A stretch of 64,000 nt of DNA from JBGSUZ01 sp043770095 (GCA_043770095.1 JAYVIR010000092.1:135822-199821); one strand, 5' to 3'. Positions 17,869-26,208 are shown, numbered from the stretch's first letter. Notes: generated from the letters alone by a model not told the origin. Numbers and translations: made by a program.

Positions 17869-18201
17869 TTAATCATTCGATTTTTGTAAAATTTTTATTA
17901 ACTTTACGATACCGTAGGCGATTAAAGCATAAACAATCATTGCGATAATGGTGGTTGGCTCAAGAACCGCTTTTGTTTCTATTCCATCTGTTACAGCCGA
18001 TCTGAATATACCAGTAAAGGGAATCAAAAAACCTTTTGAAACAGTGTAAATCAAGGATACAAACTCACTTCCCGGGTTTGCACCCAGTAGCTTGAAAACA
18101 AGTCTGAAAGCTAAAAGCGCTTCAACAAGACCTAATATATAGTAAACAATTTTTCTGAATTTTGCATTTTCATTACGTGATTTATTAATATTATTATCCA
18201 T
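17869..18201 (-). CDS. YggT-family membrane protein
   Basis: About 110 residues with two hydrophobic segments around a polar loop: VVYY/ILGLVEALLAFRLVFKLLG, then PFTGIF, then IIAMIVYALIAYGIVKLI. The pattern LGLVEALLAFR...PF...F is typical of YggT proteins, whose function is not well defined (links to osmotic tolerance and envelope biogenesis exist). ATG at 18201 is preceded by GGAGG; upstream in-frame starts read through that site. It follows the sortase gene by 28 bases and is probably the last gene of the wall-protein operon. Confidence 0.75.
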   Translation of the reverse strand: MDNNINKSRNENAKFRKIVYYILGLVEALLAFRLVFKLLGANPGSEFVSLIYTVSKGFLIPFTGIFRSAVTDGIETKAVLEPTTIIAMIVYALIAYGIVKLIKILQKSND

Positions 18202-18229
18202 AACACCTCCAATTCTAACGAAGCTACTA

Positions 18230-18871
18230 CTATTCACTAATAGTAATCGCTGAATCTGTTAATTTCACTAAATCTGCTGATACAATATACCGTTTTGGCG
18301 CACTCCCAATAAAATTAAAGGGATAACAAGTTGTAAGTGTTAACACAGCACGCTTCGTCGATACGATAACTGTTTTATCATCGCTTTTAACAATTCTCAT
18401 GCTTTTTACTTCGTAAACAAACTTACCTGAAATTGTTTCAACAATAAGCTGGTCACCAATCTTCAACTTCCCTATATTTTTAAATACAGTATCTCGATGT
18501 CCTGAAAGGACACAATTATCATTTTCGCCAGGCATTACACTCTGAATATAATGTCCAACACCTTTTTTTAATTCATCAGTTCCTGTGCCTTGTATAATGG
18601 CTAATTTTTTATTCAATACTGGAATAGACAAACTACCAATATCATCACCTGAATTAATCATCATTTGCTTAACGCTTTTATCTTTGATTTCAATAGTGCT
18701 TTCAATAGTGCTTTCAATAGTGCTTTCAAAAGCAATTGAGGTCTTATACGCATCAGCCAAATGGACGGTGGGTGTTAGAATATTGAATAACGCCAAACAA
18801 ATACAGCCAACTCCGATAAGAATTACTCCCAAAGAGAGCATTCTTATCAAAGAAGGCTTAGATCTTAGCAA
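18230..18871 (-). CDS. Class D sortase
   Basis: Membrane transpeptidase that cleaves a wall-sorting signal and links the protein to peptidoglycan. One N-terminal membrane helix (LSLGVILIGVGCICLAL), then the sortase barrel with catalytic His in LSGHRDT, Cys in LTTCYPF and Arg in APKRYIV. The TLTTCYPF box and the N-terminal anchor fit class D. The likely start is TTG at 18871, five bases after the substrate gene's stop and behind AGAAGGTGA. A TTG at 18907, overlapping the substrate gene by 32 bases, is also possible and adds 12 residues. A stretch of repeated IEST follows the anchor (12-bp DNA repeats). Confidence 0.87.
   Translation of the reverse strand: MLRSKPSLIRMLSLGVILIGVGCICLALFNILTPTVHLADAYKTSIAFESTIESTIESTIEIKDKSVKQMMINSGDDIGSLSIPVLNKKLAIIQGTGTDELKKGVGHYIQSVMPGENDNCVLSGHRDTVFKNIGKLKIGDQLIVETISGKFVYEVKSMRIVKSDDKTVIVSTKRAVLTLTTCYPFNFIGSAPKRYIVSADLVKLTDSAITISE
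18691..18726. repeat. Three in-frame 12-bp tandem repeats in the sortase gene
   Basis: CAATAGTGCTTT is repeated three times exactly. It encodes repeated Ile-Glu-Ser-Thr in the stalk between the membrane anchor and the catalytic domain. The unit length keeps the frame, so copy number can change stalk length without breaking the gene. Confidence 0.85.
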
Positions 18872-18875
18872 ATGA

Positions 18876-19976
18876 TCACCTTCTTTGTTTCCAACCAATT
18901 GCTCCAATTAATGATAAACCCATTCCTGCAAAAAGTAGATTATACCAAGGCGTCGCAGTTTTGGGTAACTGACCACCATCTATCGTTTGCGTAACAGGAG
19001 CCACAGCCACTGGCGGTGTTATAGTCTCAGGTGTAACGACAGCAGCTGTAATAACTGGAGCCGTTGCAATCGGAACAGTCACTACCGGAACTGGTACTGC
19101 AGGAACGATTACTACTGGAGGTTTTACTACAGGAACCGGCACCGGCACTACTGGAACCGTCACTACCGGCACCGGCACTGGCACTACAGGAGCTGGAACT
19201 ACAGGTGCTACAACCACTGGCGGTTTAACAACAGGTGTTGGAATTGGCGTGTCTAAACAAATACCGTTAGTGATGGTATTGTTGTCTAATGTAACAGCAC
19301 CATTTCTCGCCATTAATTGACCTTGAACGGTTGCGCCTGTATTGGCAGTAATAGATTGCATTGCAAAAATATGTCCTACAAAATGAGAGTTTGTGCCTAA
19401 TGTCGCAGAACTTCCGACAGGCCAGAAGGTACGGCAATACCTAGCACTGTTGATCAAATTCACATTACTACTTGATGCAGTAATGAGTGTAGAAGCAGTT
19501 TTAAAAATAAATACGCCATCAGGATCACCCTGTGCATCAAGTGTCAAAGTACCTGTTATTTGGAAAGTGCCATCCGCAGAAACGTACGTTCCGGGAGTCA
19601 ATGTGACGCCACCAAGTTCAGTGGGAATTGTTGTCGTTGGTGTTCTGCCGACTGCATCATCATATGCAACTGCAAGTGCATCCTTTGCCGCACCCGCTAT
19701 CCCATCCGCTAAGTGCACTGATCCACTTATTGTTACGTTCGCAGCCCCAGTAAAGGCTGTTCCAGGATAAAGACCTACATCTCCACCTGCATCTCCATTG
19801 ATAGTGGTAGTGCCTGTATTTGTAATTGCAGAGCCTGCTAGTACTGCAAAAGTTGATGTGCTCCCTAGGTTAACAGTTGGCTGAGCCGCTATAATACTAG
19901 TCGGTTGCACCATCATTATAACCAATGACAGGGTTAATAATAATGAAAAATAATGATTTTTTATTGAACTTTTCAT
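18876..19976 (-). CDS. DUF3494 (ice-binding fold) cell-wall protein with LPXTA-type sorting signal
   Basis: 366 residues. Signal peptide ends near residue 31 (SIIAAQPT). Residues about 35-240 match the DUF3494 beta-solenoid: VNLGSTSTFAVLAGSAITNTG near the start, GDVGLYPGTA, GVTLTPGTY, DGVFIFKTAS, VFWPVG-like FWPVGSSATLG and GQLMARNGAVTLDNN near the end. Residues about 245-330 are a Pro/Val repeat linker. The C-terminus has LPKTA, a membrane helix and KQRR, a wall-sorting signal. The LPXTA form fits class D sortases, and the sortase gene is next. DUF3494 includes known ice-binding proteins, but many members are simply adhesin-like surface proteins, so ice binding is not proven. Confidence 0.88.
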   Translation of the reverse strand: MKSSIKNHYFSLLLTLSLVIMMVQPTSIIAAQPTVNLGSTSTFAVLAGSAITNTGTTTINGDAGGDVGLYPGTAFTGAANVTISGSVHLADGIAGAAKDALAVAYDDAVGRTPTTTIPTELGGVTLTPGTYVSADGTFQITGTLTLDAQGDPDGVFIFKTASTLITASSSNVNLINSARYCRTFWPVGSSATLGTNSHFVGHIFAMQSITANTGATVQGQLMARNGAVTLDNNTITNGICLDTPIPTPVVKPPVVVAPVVPAPVVPVPVPVVTVPVVPVPVPVVKPPVVIVPAVPVPVVTVPIATAPVITAAVVTPETITPPVAVAPVTQTIDGGQLPKTATPWYNLLFAGMGLSLIGAIGWKQRR

Positions 19977-20043
19977 AAATTGTTCTCCTCCTCCAAATTT
20001 TTAATAGGGTATTATCGATGAAGATAGCTTTTGTAAATCACTC

Positions 20044-20073
20044 ACAATAAGTAGTTTTATACCTTGTTGTCAA
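20044..20073 (-). promoter_or_regulatory. Candidate promoter of the DUF3494-sortase-YggT operon
   Basis: On the minus strand TTGACA (20068-20073), an 18-base spacer and TATTGT (20044-20049). A strong GGAGGAGGAG ribosome binding site follows before ATG at 19976. I see nothing else recognisable between 20074 and 20352; that stretch is AT-rich. Confidence 0.5.
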
Positions 20074-20352
20074 TTATTTATGTTCCAAATATATGCCTTT
20101 GACATTCGGCTAAAAAACTCGTTATTGTGTAATCTGAAAATATTTAATTTACTTGATTATGCGTTATATGATTTCATCTGTTATCTAAAAATTACCCTTT
20201 TTAAATACTGTTAAATCAAATTAAATTAGAATCCCATTTTAAAACGAAATTAGATATAGTACACAATTCCATTATCTCTCAAATTTTACTCATTGACTAG
20301 ACGCATATGGATTAACATTGGATTACAAACGTATTACAGACAATTTTTATGC

Positions 20353-20387
20353 ATAAAAAAACAGCTCTACGAATTTTATACAGAGCT
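20353..20387 (-). terminator. Terminator after the VOC remnant
   Basis: On the minus strand AGCTCT (20382-20387) pairs with AGAGCT (20363-20368), followed by a run of seven T residues. Confidence 0.65.
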
Positions 20388-20411
20388 ACTTGGTTATTTC
20401 AGGTTCAAAAC

Positions 20412-20603
20412 TTATACAATTTTCAGTTCTAAAACATCCCACAAATTTCCTTATAACTCTTTAAACACTGCAACCCATCTTTTGTTTTGCTCTGGCTGAT
20501 AAGTATCTTCTATTAACGTAAAATTAAGCTTTTTAGTATAAAAATCAATAGCATCATCATAATCTTTAACGACTAATGCAATATGGACAATTGATTGCTT
20601 CAT
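20412..20603 (-). pseudogene. VOC (glyoxalase/dioxygenase-like) protein remnant with internal deletion
   Basis: ATG at 20603 opens MKQSIVHIALVVKDYDDAID and FYTKKLNFTLIEDTYQPEQ, a clear first module of a VOC-superfamily protein (metal-dependent glyoxalase/bleomycin-resistance type). After NKRWVAVFKEL there is TAA, then in frame GNLWDVLELK, which is the usual end of these proteins (VFxDxYGNLWDLLEL). The middle, roughly 60 residues, is gone, and the expected Tyr codon TAT before GNLWD is TAA. So the gene lost its centre by deletion and then gained a stop. Only about 50 residues can be made. Terminator and start region remain. Confidence 0.8.
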
Positions 20604-20767
20604 TTGATTTTACTCCTTTGTCTTTAGCTTAAATTTTCTTGTACACTATTCATCAGTGAGGGTCATTTTTATTATTTCGATATAATTTATTATATATGAA
20701 ATTGAGGCCATACAATGGGTATATGTGAACTGTTGGATCAAACTAAATCATAGGAGGAATCAGAAAC

Positions 20768-21598
20768 ATGAAAAAATTAGCTTCATTGGTATTTGTATTC
20801 GCTTTAGTAATTACTACAAGCATTGGCAGTTTCGCTGCTACACCATCGACCACCTTTAAAAAGGCAACCGATGTCATTGGTTTTCAGAGTTTTCAAGAAT
20901 CAGCTGAGAGTGTCACTTTTCAAAAACTAGAAGAGAAGAAAGTTTACAGTTATTACAGAGAACCTGAAACAATTAAATTTATCAAAGATACAGAAGCTAC
21001 CGAATCTGCTTTAACTTTGTCTAAAGATAAAAAATCAATAAAATGGATTCTTCAAGAAGGTGGTGGAGAAGGCCAAGGGCTGATTACTTACATATTTACA
21101 AAGGATAGCAAAGGAAAATTATTGATTGCTGCTTCATATGATGAAGAACTTAGCAAAGCGATCTATGTTACCACTTACCCCAATGAAGCTGAAATGTTAA
21201 AAGCAGCAGTGAAAAACAAAACTGTTTTAGCCCTTTATAAAGCAGAACTAGATGAAAAAAAAGCTGCTGATGCATTGGTTGCTGCTGAAAAAGCAACTTT
21301 CACTAAACCTGTAACTGAAACAAATAAACTCATGGGATATTACATTAGTTCAGATAAAAAACTTCAAGTTGAATTCTGGGATTCAAGTCTATTCGTAACA
21401 AGTGATGGCAATAATGTAAGCTATGATATTCAAGGCTTGACACATGTTGTCGGAACAGATGGACTTGTAACAAGTACTTATACAACACCATCAGGGAAGT
21501 TCGTATTCATTTCACAGACCAAAGGAAAAATTGTAAAAGTTGCTATTCCAAACATTGTATACACTGGCCCATTAACCTCTACAGATAACCCAATTTAA
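20768..21598 (+). CDS. Secreted protein of unknown function
   Basis: 276 residues. The first 24 form a Sec signal peptide (KKLASLVFVFALVITTSIGSFA), with probable cleavage after SFAA. The rest is soluble and rich in Lys, Glu, Ser and Thr, with a Lys/Ala/Glu-rich helix around residues 135-180 dividing two beta-rich halves. No membrane anchor, wall-sorting signal or catalytic motif is visible. I do not recognise the family. Strong ribosome binding site (AGGAGGAAT) and its own terminator indicate a genuine single-gene unit. Confidence 0.75.
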   Translation: MKKLASLVFVFALVITTSIGSFAATPSTTFKKATDVIGFQSFQESAESVTFQKLEEKKVYSYYREPETIKFIKDTEATESALTLSKDKKSIKWILQEGGGEGQGLITYIFTKDSKGKLLIAASYDEELSKAIYVTTYPNEAEMLKAAVKNKTVLALYKAELDEKKAADALVAAEKATFTKPVTETNKLMGYYISSDKKLQVEFWDSSLFVTSDGNNVSYDIQGLTHVVGTDGLVTSTYTTPSGKFVFISQTKGKIVKVAIPNIVYTGPLTSTDNPI

Positions 21599-21610
21599 CA
21601 GACATAAATT

Positions 21611-21665
21611 TGGACTAAATCAGTGACCTTTCCAAAAGGTTTCAGCGATTTAGTCCATTTTTGTT
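21611..21665 (+). terminator. Terminator of the secreted protein gene
   Basis: TGGACTAAATC (21611-21621) pairs with GATTTAGTCCA (21647-21657), with a small inner ACCTTT/AAAGGT hairpin, then T residues. Confidence 0.85.
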
Positions 21666-21679
21666 TTTACATATCAACT

Positions 21680-22342
21680 TTAATTTACTAATTCTTGGTT
21701 CTCATTTTCCTCAACTTCATCAAACGCAACTTTTACGTGTCTCTTTGACTGACTGATTAGTGTAAAAATCCAATAGGATATCGCTACAGAATATGCAGTC
21801 CCTACAACGCTTGATATCTGAGACATATTGCTATAGGCAGAATCTGAAAAGTTATTTAAAAAATACACTCTAATGAGCGCATCAAAAATATCTTTTCCTA
21901 TATAGGCAAGTGACATGTAAAGTATTGGCTTTTTAAAAAATGGGTGTTTGAAATAGGAAACCGAACTTTCTTTACTAAAGCCAAATCGTGTCATACCGCT
22001 TTCAAGATAGAGCGCAGGCACTGGTTTTATAAAAATCCACAAGCCCAACTGTATGGCTATCGTTAGAATATTAAAATATATAAAGTTTAGCATCAATTGA
22101 TTTGTATTGACCGTCAGTATAGAAATGGCACTAGAACAAATGGATAAAGACAAGGAATAAATAACAATAAAATTAAAGTGTCGGGTTTTCATAAAATCTA
22201 TGATCGAGTAAATCAATCCAATGCATGCCATTAAGATAATCGTATTTCGATCCCCAATTTGAGGTGAGACCCATCTCCATATAAAGAAAGGCAATACAAA
22301 ACAAACAGCCCCACAAAAATCCTGCAGAGCTGTCCATACCAA
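21680..22342 (-). CDS. VC0807-type integral membrane protein, start uncertain
   Basis: 220 residues with about five or six membrane helices. The N-terminal FVLPFFIWRWVSPQIGD and a later TRFGFSKESS loop fit the VC0807 family, of unknown function. The frame opens right after a TAG with a TTG at 22342 and no ribosome binding site within range. An ATG in another frame at about 22336 suggests either a frameshift near the 5' end or loss of the true start. The body of the protein looks intact, so I leave it as a CDS while doubting the start. Confidence 0.55.
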   Translation of the reverse strand: MVWTALQDFCGAVCFVLPFFIWRWVSPQIGDRNTIILMACIGLIYSIIDFMKTRHFNFIVIYSLSLSICSSAISILTVNTNQLMLNFIYFNILTIAIQLGLWIFIKPVPALYLESGMTRFGFSKESSVSYFKHPFFKKPILYMSLAYIGKDIFDALIRVYFLNNFSDSAYSNMSQISSVVGTAYSVAISYWIFTLISQSKRHVKVAFDEVEENENQELVN

Positions 22343-22389
22343 CTATAAAATTACGTTCTGATCATTTGACCTTAAAATACCCCTACTTC

Positions 22390-23001
22390 CTAAACCCACT
22401 CCAAAATTTCTACAGCTTTTCTTCTATAGCCTCTTGGGAAAAGTTCTTTGCTTACGTCATGATAACCTAGTGCAATGAGCATCACAACTTCTTCGGATTC
22501 CTTGAGGGCAAACGCTGCTTTCACGCCGTCAAAATCCATGCCGCTCATTGGGTGAGAATCAACGCCTTTATCTTTTGCCGCCGCCATGATGGACATTGCC
22601 AAAATCCCTGAGTTGCTCTGAGAAAACTTGATTTTACGGTCTTCACTGCTTCCATATAAAAATGCCGCAGAACCCATTGCACTTTGTGTGCCTTCTTCTC
22701 CAATAGCAACTTTTAGGTGATCCCAAATTGGATTTGAAGCATCAAAACCATTTCGATCTGCCACTAAAATGAGCGTCACTGGCGCTTCTGAAATTTTAGG
22801 TTGGTTAAAGGCAAGAGGCTGCAATTTCTCTTTTGCTTCTTTGGACTTAACCGCAATCAGTCTCCACGGTTGCAAATTAAACGCTGAAGGTGCTAATACC
22901 GCCACATCTATGATTTCTTTTAGGAGTGATTCTGAAATATCTTTATTGATATCAAAAAAGTTTACCGCTCTTCTATCATTCATAATTTGTTCGTAAGTCA
23001 T
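22390..23001 (-). CDS. Nitroreductase-family flavoprotein
   Basis: 203-residue FMN-dependent oxidoreductase. Family marks: N-terminal RRAVNFFD (FMN phosphate contact Arg), APSAFNLQPWRLI, and C-terminal LIALGYHD...PRGYRRKAVEIL. Such enzymes reduce nitroaromatics or quinones with NAD(P)H and are often induced by electrophiles. ATG at 23001 follows AAGGAGGAA. The regulatory region is unusual: an operator-like site lies between the -35 and -10 boxes, a perfect palindrome adjoins the ribosome binding site, and a large hairpin lies between them. It is transcribed alone. Confidence 0.9.
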   Translation of the reverse strand: MTYEQIMNDRRAVNFFDINKDISESLLKEIIDVAVLAPSAFNLQPWRLIAVKSKEAKEKLQPLAFNQPKISEAPVTLILVADRNGFDASNPIWDHLKVAIGEEGTQSAMGSAAFLYGSSEDRKIKFSQSNSGILAMSIMAAAKDKGVDSHPMSGMDFDGVKAAFALKESEEVVMLIALGYHDVSKELFPRGYRRKAVEILEWV

Positions 23002-23016
23002 AATGGTTCCTCCTTG

Positions 23017-23030
23017 TCACTAATTAGTGA
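23017..23030. promoter_or_regulatory. Perfect 14-bp palindrome next to the nitroreductase ribosome binding site
   Basis: TCACTAATTAGTGA is a perfect palindrome immediately upstream of the AGGAGG site. A related TCACTAACTAGGGA lies in the promoter at 23128-23141, so both are likely targets of one dimeric repressor. Confidence 0.6.
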
Positions 23031-23044
23031 TTAATATTTCTAAG

Positions 23045-23093
23045 TTAAGGCTAAACAAATGACAACCTTTGGGTTCTGATTTGTTAGCCTTAA
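23045..23093 (-). other. Long hairpin in the nitroreductase leader
   Basis: TTAAGGCTAAACAAAT (23045-23060) pairs with ATTTGTTAGCCTTAA (23079-23093), one base bulged. No T-run follows, so it is not a standard terminator. It may stabilise the mRNA or serve as a control element. Confidence 0.6.
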
Positions 23094-23121
23094 GACTAAA
23101 CATGTGTTGTTCCATGAATCA

Positions 23122-23150
23122 AATATATCACTAACTAGGGACAATGTCAA
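23122..23150 (-). promoter_or_regulatory. Nitroreductase promoter with embedded operator
   Basis: On the minus strand TTGACA (23145-23150), a 17-base spacer and TATATT (23122-23127). The spacer contains TCCCTAGTTAGTGA, a near copy of the palindrome at 23017-23030, in the classical position for a repressor. Confidence 0.75.
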
Positions 23151-23203
23151 CGCTAATTGATAATTATTTTCAATTAAGTGAAAGTTACTCGGTAACTCGA
23201 TGA

Positions 23204-24265
23204 TTAATCTTGGTATATTTTTTCGATGCCGCCATCTTCTATCATATTGAAGAGATGTGCAACCACTTCAGGATCAAGCTTTCCAGACTTACAGTCACCA
23301 TCGATTATTTTCTTGACTGCTTCGATTGGCATACCAATTCGGTAAGGTCTATCCGTATAAAGTGCGTCAAAAATATCAGAAACAGCAACAATTCTAGATT
23401 CAATGCTGATTTGATTTCCCTTTAACCCAAAAGGATAACCACTTCCATCCAATTTTTCGTGATGGTGCAAAACTGGATCTAGACAGTCGCTGAGCGCACT
23501 GATTGGACGTATGATTCTTGCACCCATTTCAGGATGTTCTTTCATAATGCCGAACTCTTCTCCTGTAAGACTTCCTGGTTTGTTGAGTATTTCTTCAGGA
23601 GTGCCTACTTTGCCTATATCATGAATCATGGCAGACACGTCCAAAACTTTAATTTGCTTTTCATTGAGCGACAGCCTGTGCCCAAGTTCAATTGCCACAT
23701 CCGCAACCCTTCTGGTATGCCCGTCTGTGTAACTGTCTTTTGCTTCAATCACATTGGATAGGCTGATGACAAATTCAAGCACGTTGTCCATTTCTTTGTT
23801 AAAATCGCGCTGCAACAAATCATACAATCTCGAAATTTCATTGTTTCTTTTTTCAATGACGATCATTTTGCTTTGAACCTGCACTTCTAATTCTCTCTTT
23901 TCAACGCCATTGTGAATAATGCGAATCAAATCATTGTTGTCCCAAGGCTTTTCTAAGTAATAATAAAGGCCAAGTTCATTAATGCTCTTAATGGCGCTTT
24001 CTTTATCGGAATACCCCGTCAAAAGGATTGGCACCATCTCTGGCTGCACTTCTAAAATACGAGACAAAAGAACAAGCCCATCCATTCCAGGCATCATGAA
24101 ATCTGAAATTACCAAATCAAATTTTTCTCTTTCTAAATAGCCTTCAGCGACAATTTCAAGTGGGTCATTGCATGTCACCACATCGTAATTAAGCATCATT
24201 TCCACCAAAGTGGACAAGGTGCTAGTAATCATCGGTTCATCATCTACAATTAAAATTCTTGCCAT
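23204..24265 (-). CDS. Response regulator with HD-GYP phosphodiesterase domain
   Basis: 353 residues. Receiver domain 1-120 with acidic pocket VDDEP, phospho-acceptor Asp in ISDFMMPGMDG (about residue 55), and Lys in LEKPW. A short helix leads to an HD-GYP domain (about 165-345) with HTRRVADV, MIHDIGKVG, LHHHEKLDGSGYP. HD-GYP enzymes hydrolyse cyclic di-GMP, lowering it and favouring motility. All metal-binding HD and GYP residues are present. A sensor kinase gene is divergent from it across 159 bases and is the likely partner. Confidence 0.92.
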   Translation of the reverse strand: MARILIVDDEPMITSTLSTLVEMMLNYDVVTCNDPLEIVAEGYLEREKFDLVISDFMMPGMDGLVLLSRILEVQPEMVPILLTGYSDKESAIKSINELGLYYYLEKPWDNNDLIRIIHNGVEKRELEVQVQSKMIVIEKRNNEISRLYDLLQRDFNKEMDNVLEFVISLSNVIEAKDSYTDGHTRRVADVAIELGHRLSLNEKQIKVLDVSAMIHDIGKVGTPEEILNKPGSLTGEEFGIMKEHPEMGARIIRPISALSDCLDPVLHHHEKLDGSGYPFGLKGNQISIESRIVAVSDIFDALYTDRPYRIGMPIEAVKKIIDGDCKSGKLDPEVVAHLFNMIEDGGIEKIYQD

Positions 24266-24424
24266 AAATACACCTTCTCTAATTGAAATCTATAGGGTAC
24301 AATCATATATAACACCGCCATTAATGTTTCTATTATATTCTACCCGATTATCTAACGAATACCTACACGAATTACTATTTTTAATATTTTTCTTAGTTAT
24401 TTTTAATATTTTGGAGGAAACGCG

Positions 24425-26152
24425 ATGAAAGGAAAATACCATCACCGTCGGTCTTTAAAACGAAAAATACAAAATTCAATTTTTAGAAGCACTTTTATTT
24501 CGCACTTGCTTTTGGCTTGTATCCTTATTCCGGCACTCCTCATTTTACTCATTCCTGTTGGTCAAATAATGACGCGCGGCGTTGCTATTGAAATTATTCA
24601 GCGCTATACGATGAGTGATATGAATAAAGCACCAAAGTCTCATATCGATTCAAATACGATGAATACAATGACTGAAGAACAGCTTATCCAAAAAGCAATT
24701 GAAATGAACAAAGTATCGGATATGTTTAATGCTTCAACTGATCAACTTCAACTTTTGGGAGCAGATTTTTTTAAAACGCCCGACTTGCTCGTTGATCCAA
24801 GCTCCAGTGACGTCAAACGCCTCATTTTAGTCAGCACAGAGCAATATCAAATCTCCAATCAGTTTTTCGATAAACAACTGCCCTTTTTAAAATTGTATAC
24901 CATGGACTTTTCGCTAAATAATTATCAATTCTTTTTACCAGATTCCGGTATGAAAACAATCAAAAGCCACGCAACCGTCATCGAAAAATATTTAACCAAT
25001 ACCAATTCAAAAATTCAAATTACAGATTTGAATAATTCGCCACTTGGTTATCTTACCGTTGGCATCAACCCAAACATTGTCAGTTTAATTGTTATCCCAT
25101 ACATCACCTTAATGCTCTGCGTCAGCTTCGGCTCCCTCCTCGTTGTCAGTTTACTGGGTAAATTTATGACGGCAGGTATCTTAAAACCTGTAGACAGTCT
25201 GAACATTCAACTCAAAGCGATGGCCGACGGCGACTTAGACAAAATCCAGTGCACTTCTATTGTCGTAAAAAAAGCGCCATGGGAAATCACGCAACTTGTT
25301 GATCGCTCAAATGAAATCCTCTTAAAAATGGCAGATAATAAAAATCTTTTAGAGGCGCAGAATGTAGAACTTCATACTCAAAACGAAGAACTCATCAATA
25401 CCAAAGGCATTATCCAAAAACAACAAAATATGCTTGTCCAAACAGAAAAAATGGCTTCCATCGGTCAACTTTCCGCCGCTATCGTTCACGAAATCAATAC
25501 GCCAGTCGGCGCCATAAAGAGCAATGCCCAAATGGTTCAAATGCTCAGCGAACAACTTTCAAAAATGGAAATAACCGAAGAACAAAAAAAACCATTAGAA
25601 AGAATAAAAATGCTCAACGACATCGTTTTGCAAGCCTCTGAGCGCGTTGCGGCCATTATCAAGAGTCTGAAAAGCTACTCTCGTCTGGATCAATCTGATT
25701 TCAAAGAATCAAACATCAATGAAGATTTGCAAAACGTTTTATTATTAACCTCTAACCTTTGGAAACACAGGCTTCAAATCATTGAAAACTACGGTGACAT
25801 TCCGCTAGTGAAATGCTACTCGGGTCTCCTCAATCAAGTTTTCATGAACCTTGTGGTCAACGCCATTGACGCGACAGCCGATGGTGGAACACTCACCCTT
25901 ACAACAGAGCTCAGAGACGAAGAAGTGGTCATATCTATTCAAGATACTGGCACAGGCATCAAAACTGAAGACCTCACGCGCATTTTTGAAGAAGGGTTTA
26001 CAACCAAAAGCAAAAATAAGGGCAGCGGTTTAGGGCTAGCGCTTAGCAAAGACATCATTGATAAGCACAAGGGTCGCATCCAAGTGGATACCGAGCTTGA
26101 GCAAGGCAGTACTTTTAGTGTGCATCTGCCTATGATTTCAGAACGCACTTAA
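24425..26152 (+). CDS. Sensor histidine kinase, probable partner of the HD-GYP regulator
   Basis: 575 residues. TM1 (about 25-55), extracellular region (about 56-215), TM2 (about 216-245), HAMP-like segment (about 246-300), coiled coil (about 300-340), then HisKA with phospho-acceptor His in AAIVHEINTPVG (about residue 357), and HATPase with NQVFMNLVVNAIDA, DTGTGI and GSGLGLALSKDI. The EINTPVG form belongs to the NtrB-like HisKA group. It ends in the kinase core without a receiver. It is divergent from the HD-GYP regulator gene and has a strong GGAGGA ribosome binding site. Confidence 0.9.
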   Translation: MKGKYHHRRSLKRKIQNSIFRSTFISHLLLACILIPALLILLIPVGQIMTRGVAIEIIQRYTMSDMNKAPKSHIDSNTMNTMTEEQLIQKAIEMNKVSDMFNASTDQLQLLGADFFKTPDLLVDPSSSDVKRLILVSTEQYQISNQFFDKQLPFLKLYTMDFSLNNYQFFLPDSGMKTIKSHATVIEKYLTNTNSKIQITDLNNSPLGYLTVGINPNIVSLIVIPYITLMLCVSFGSLLVVSLLGKFMTAGILKPVDSLNIQLKAMADGDLDKIQCTSIVVKKAPWEITQLVDRSNEILLKMADNKNLLEAQNVELHTQNEELINTKGIIQKQQNMLVQTEKMASIGQLSAAIVHEINTPVGAIKSNAQMVQMLSEQLSKMEITEEQKKPLERIKMLNDIVLQASERVAAIIKSLKSYSRLDQSDFKESNINEDLQNVLLLTSNLWKHRLQIIENYGDIPLVKCYSGLLNQVFMNLVVNAIDATADGGTLTLTTELRDEEVVISIQDTGTGIKTEDLTRIFEEGFTTKSKNKGSGLGLALSKDIIDKHKGRIQVDTELEQGSTFSVHLPMISERT

Positions 26153-26159
26153 GAATGTA

Positions 26160-26208
26160 ATCATCAGAATGCTGACCCATCATCAGAATGCTGACCCATC
26201 ATCAGAAA
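26160..26208. repeat. 19-bp tandem repeat after the kinase gene
   Basis: ATCATCAGAATGCTGACCC is present at 26160-26178 and 26179-26197, then a partial third copy (ATCATCAGAA) runs into the terminator. It lies just past the kinase stop codon. Confidence 0.8.

Noticed and set aside
18691..18726. CRISPR array
   Set aside because: The tandem repeats here and at 4197, 26160 and 37503 have no spacers; no CRISPR array or cas gene was seen in the window.
18987..19256. Plus-strand ORF rich in Arg, Trp, Tyr, His and Asn
   Set aside because: It is the antisense of the Pro/Val repeat linker of the DUF3494 protein; low complexity explains it.
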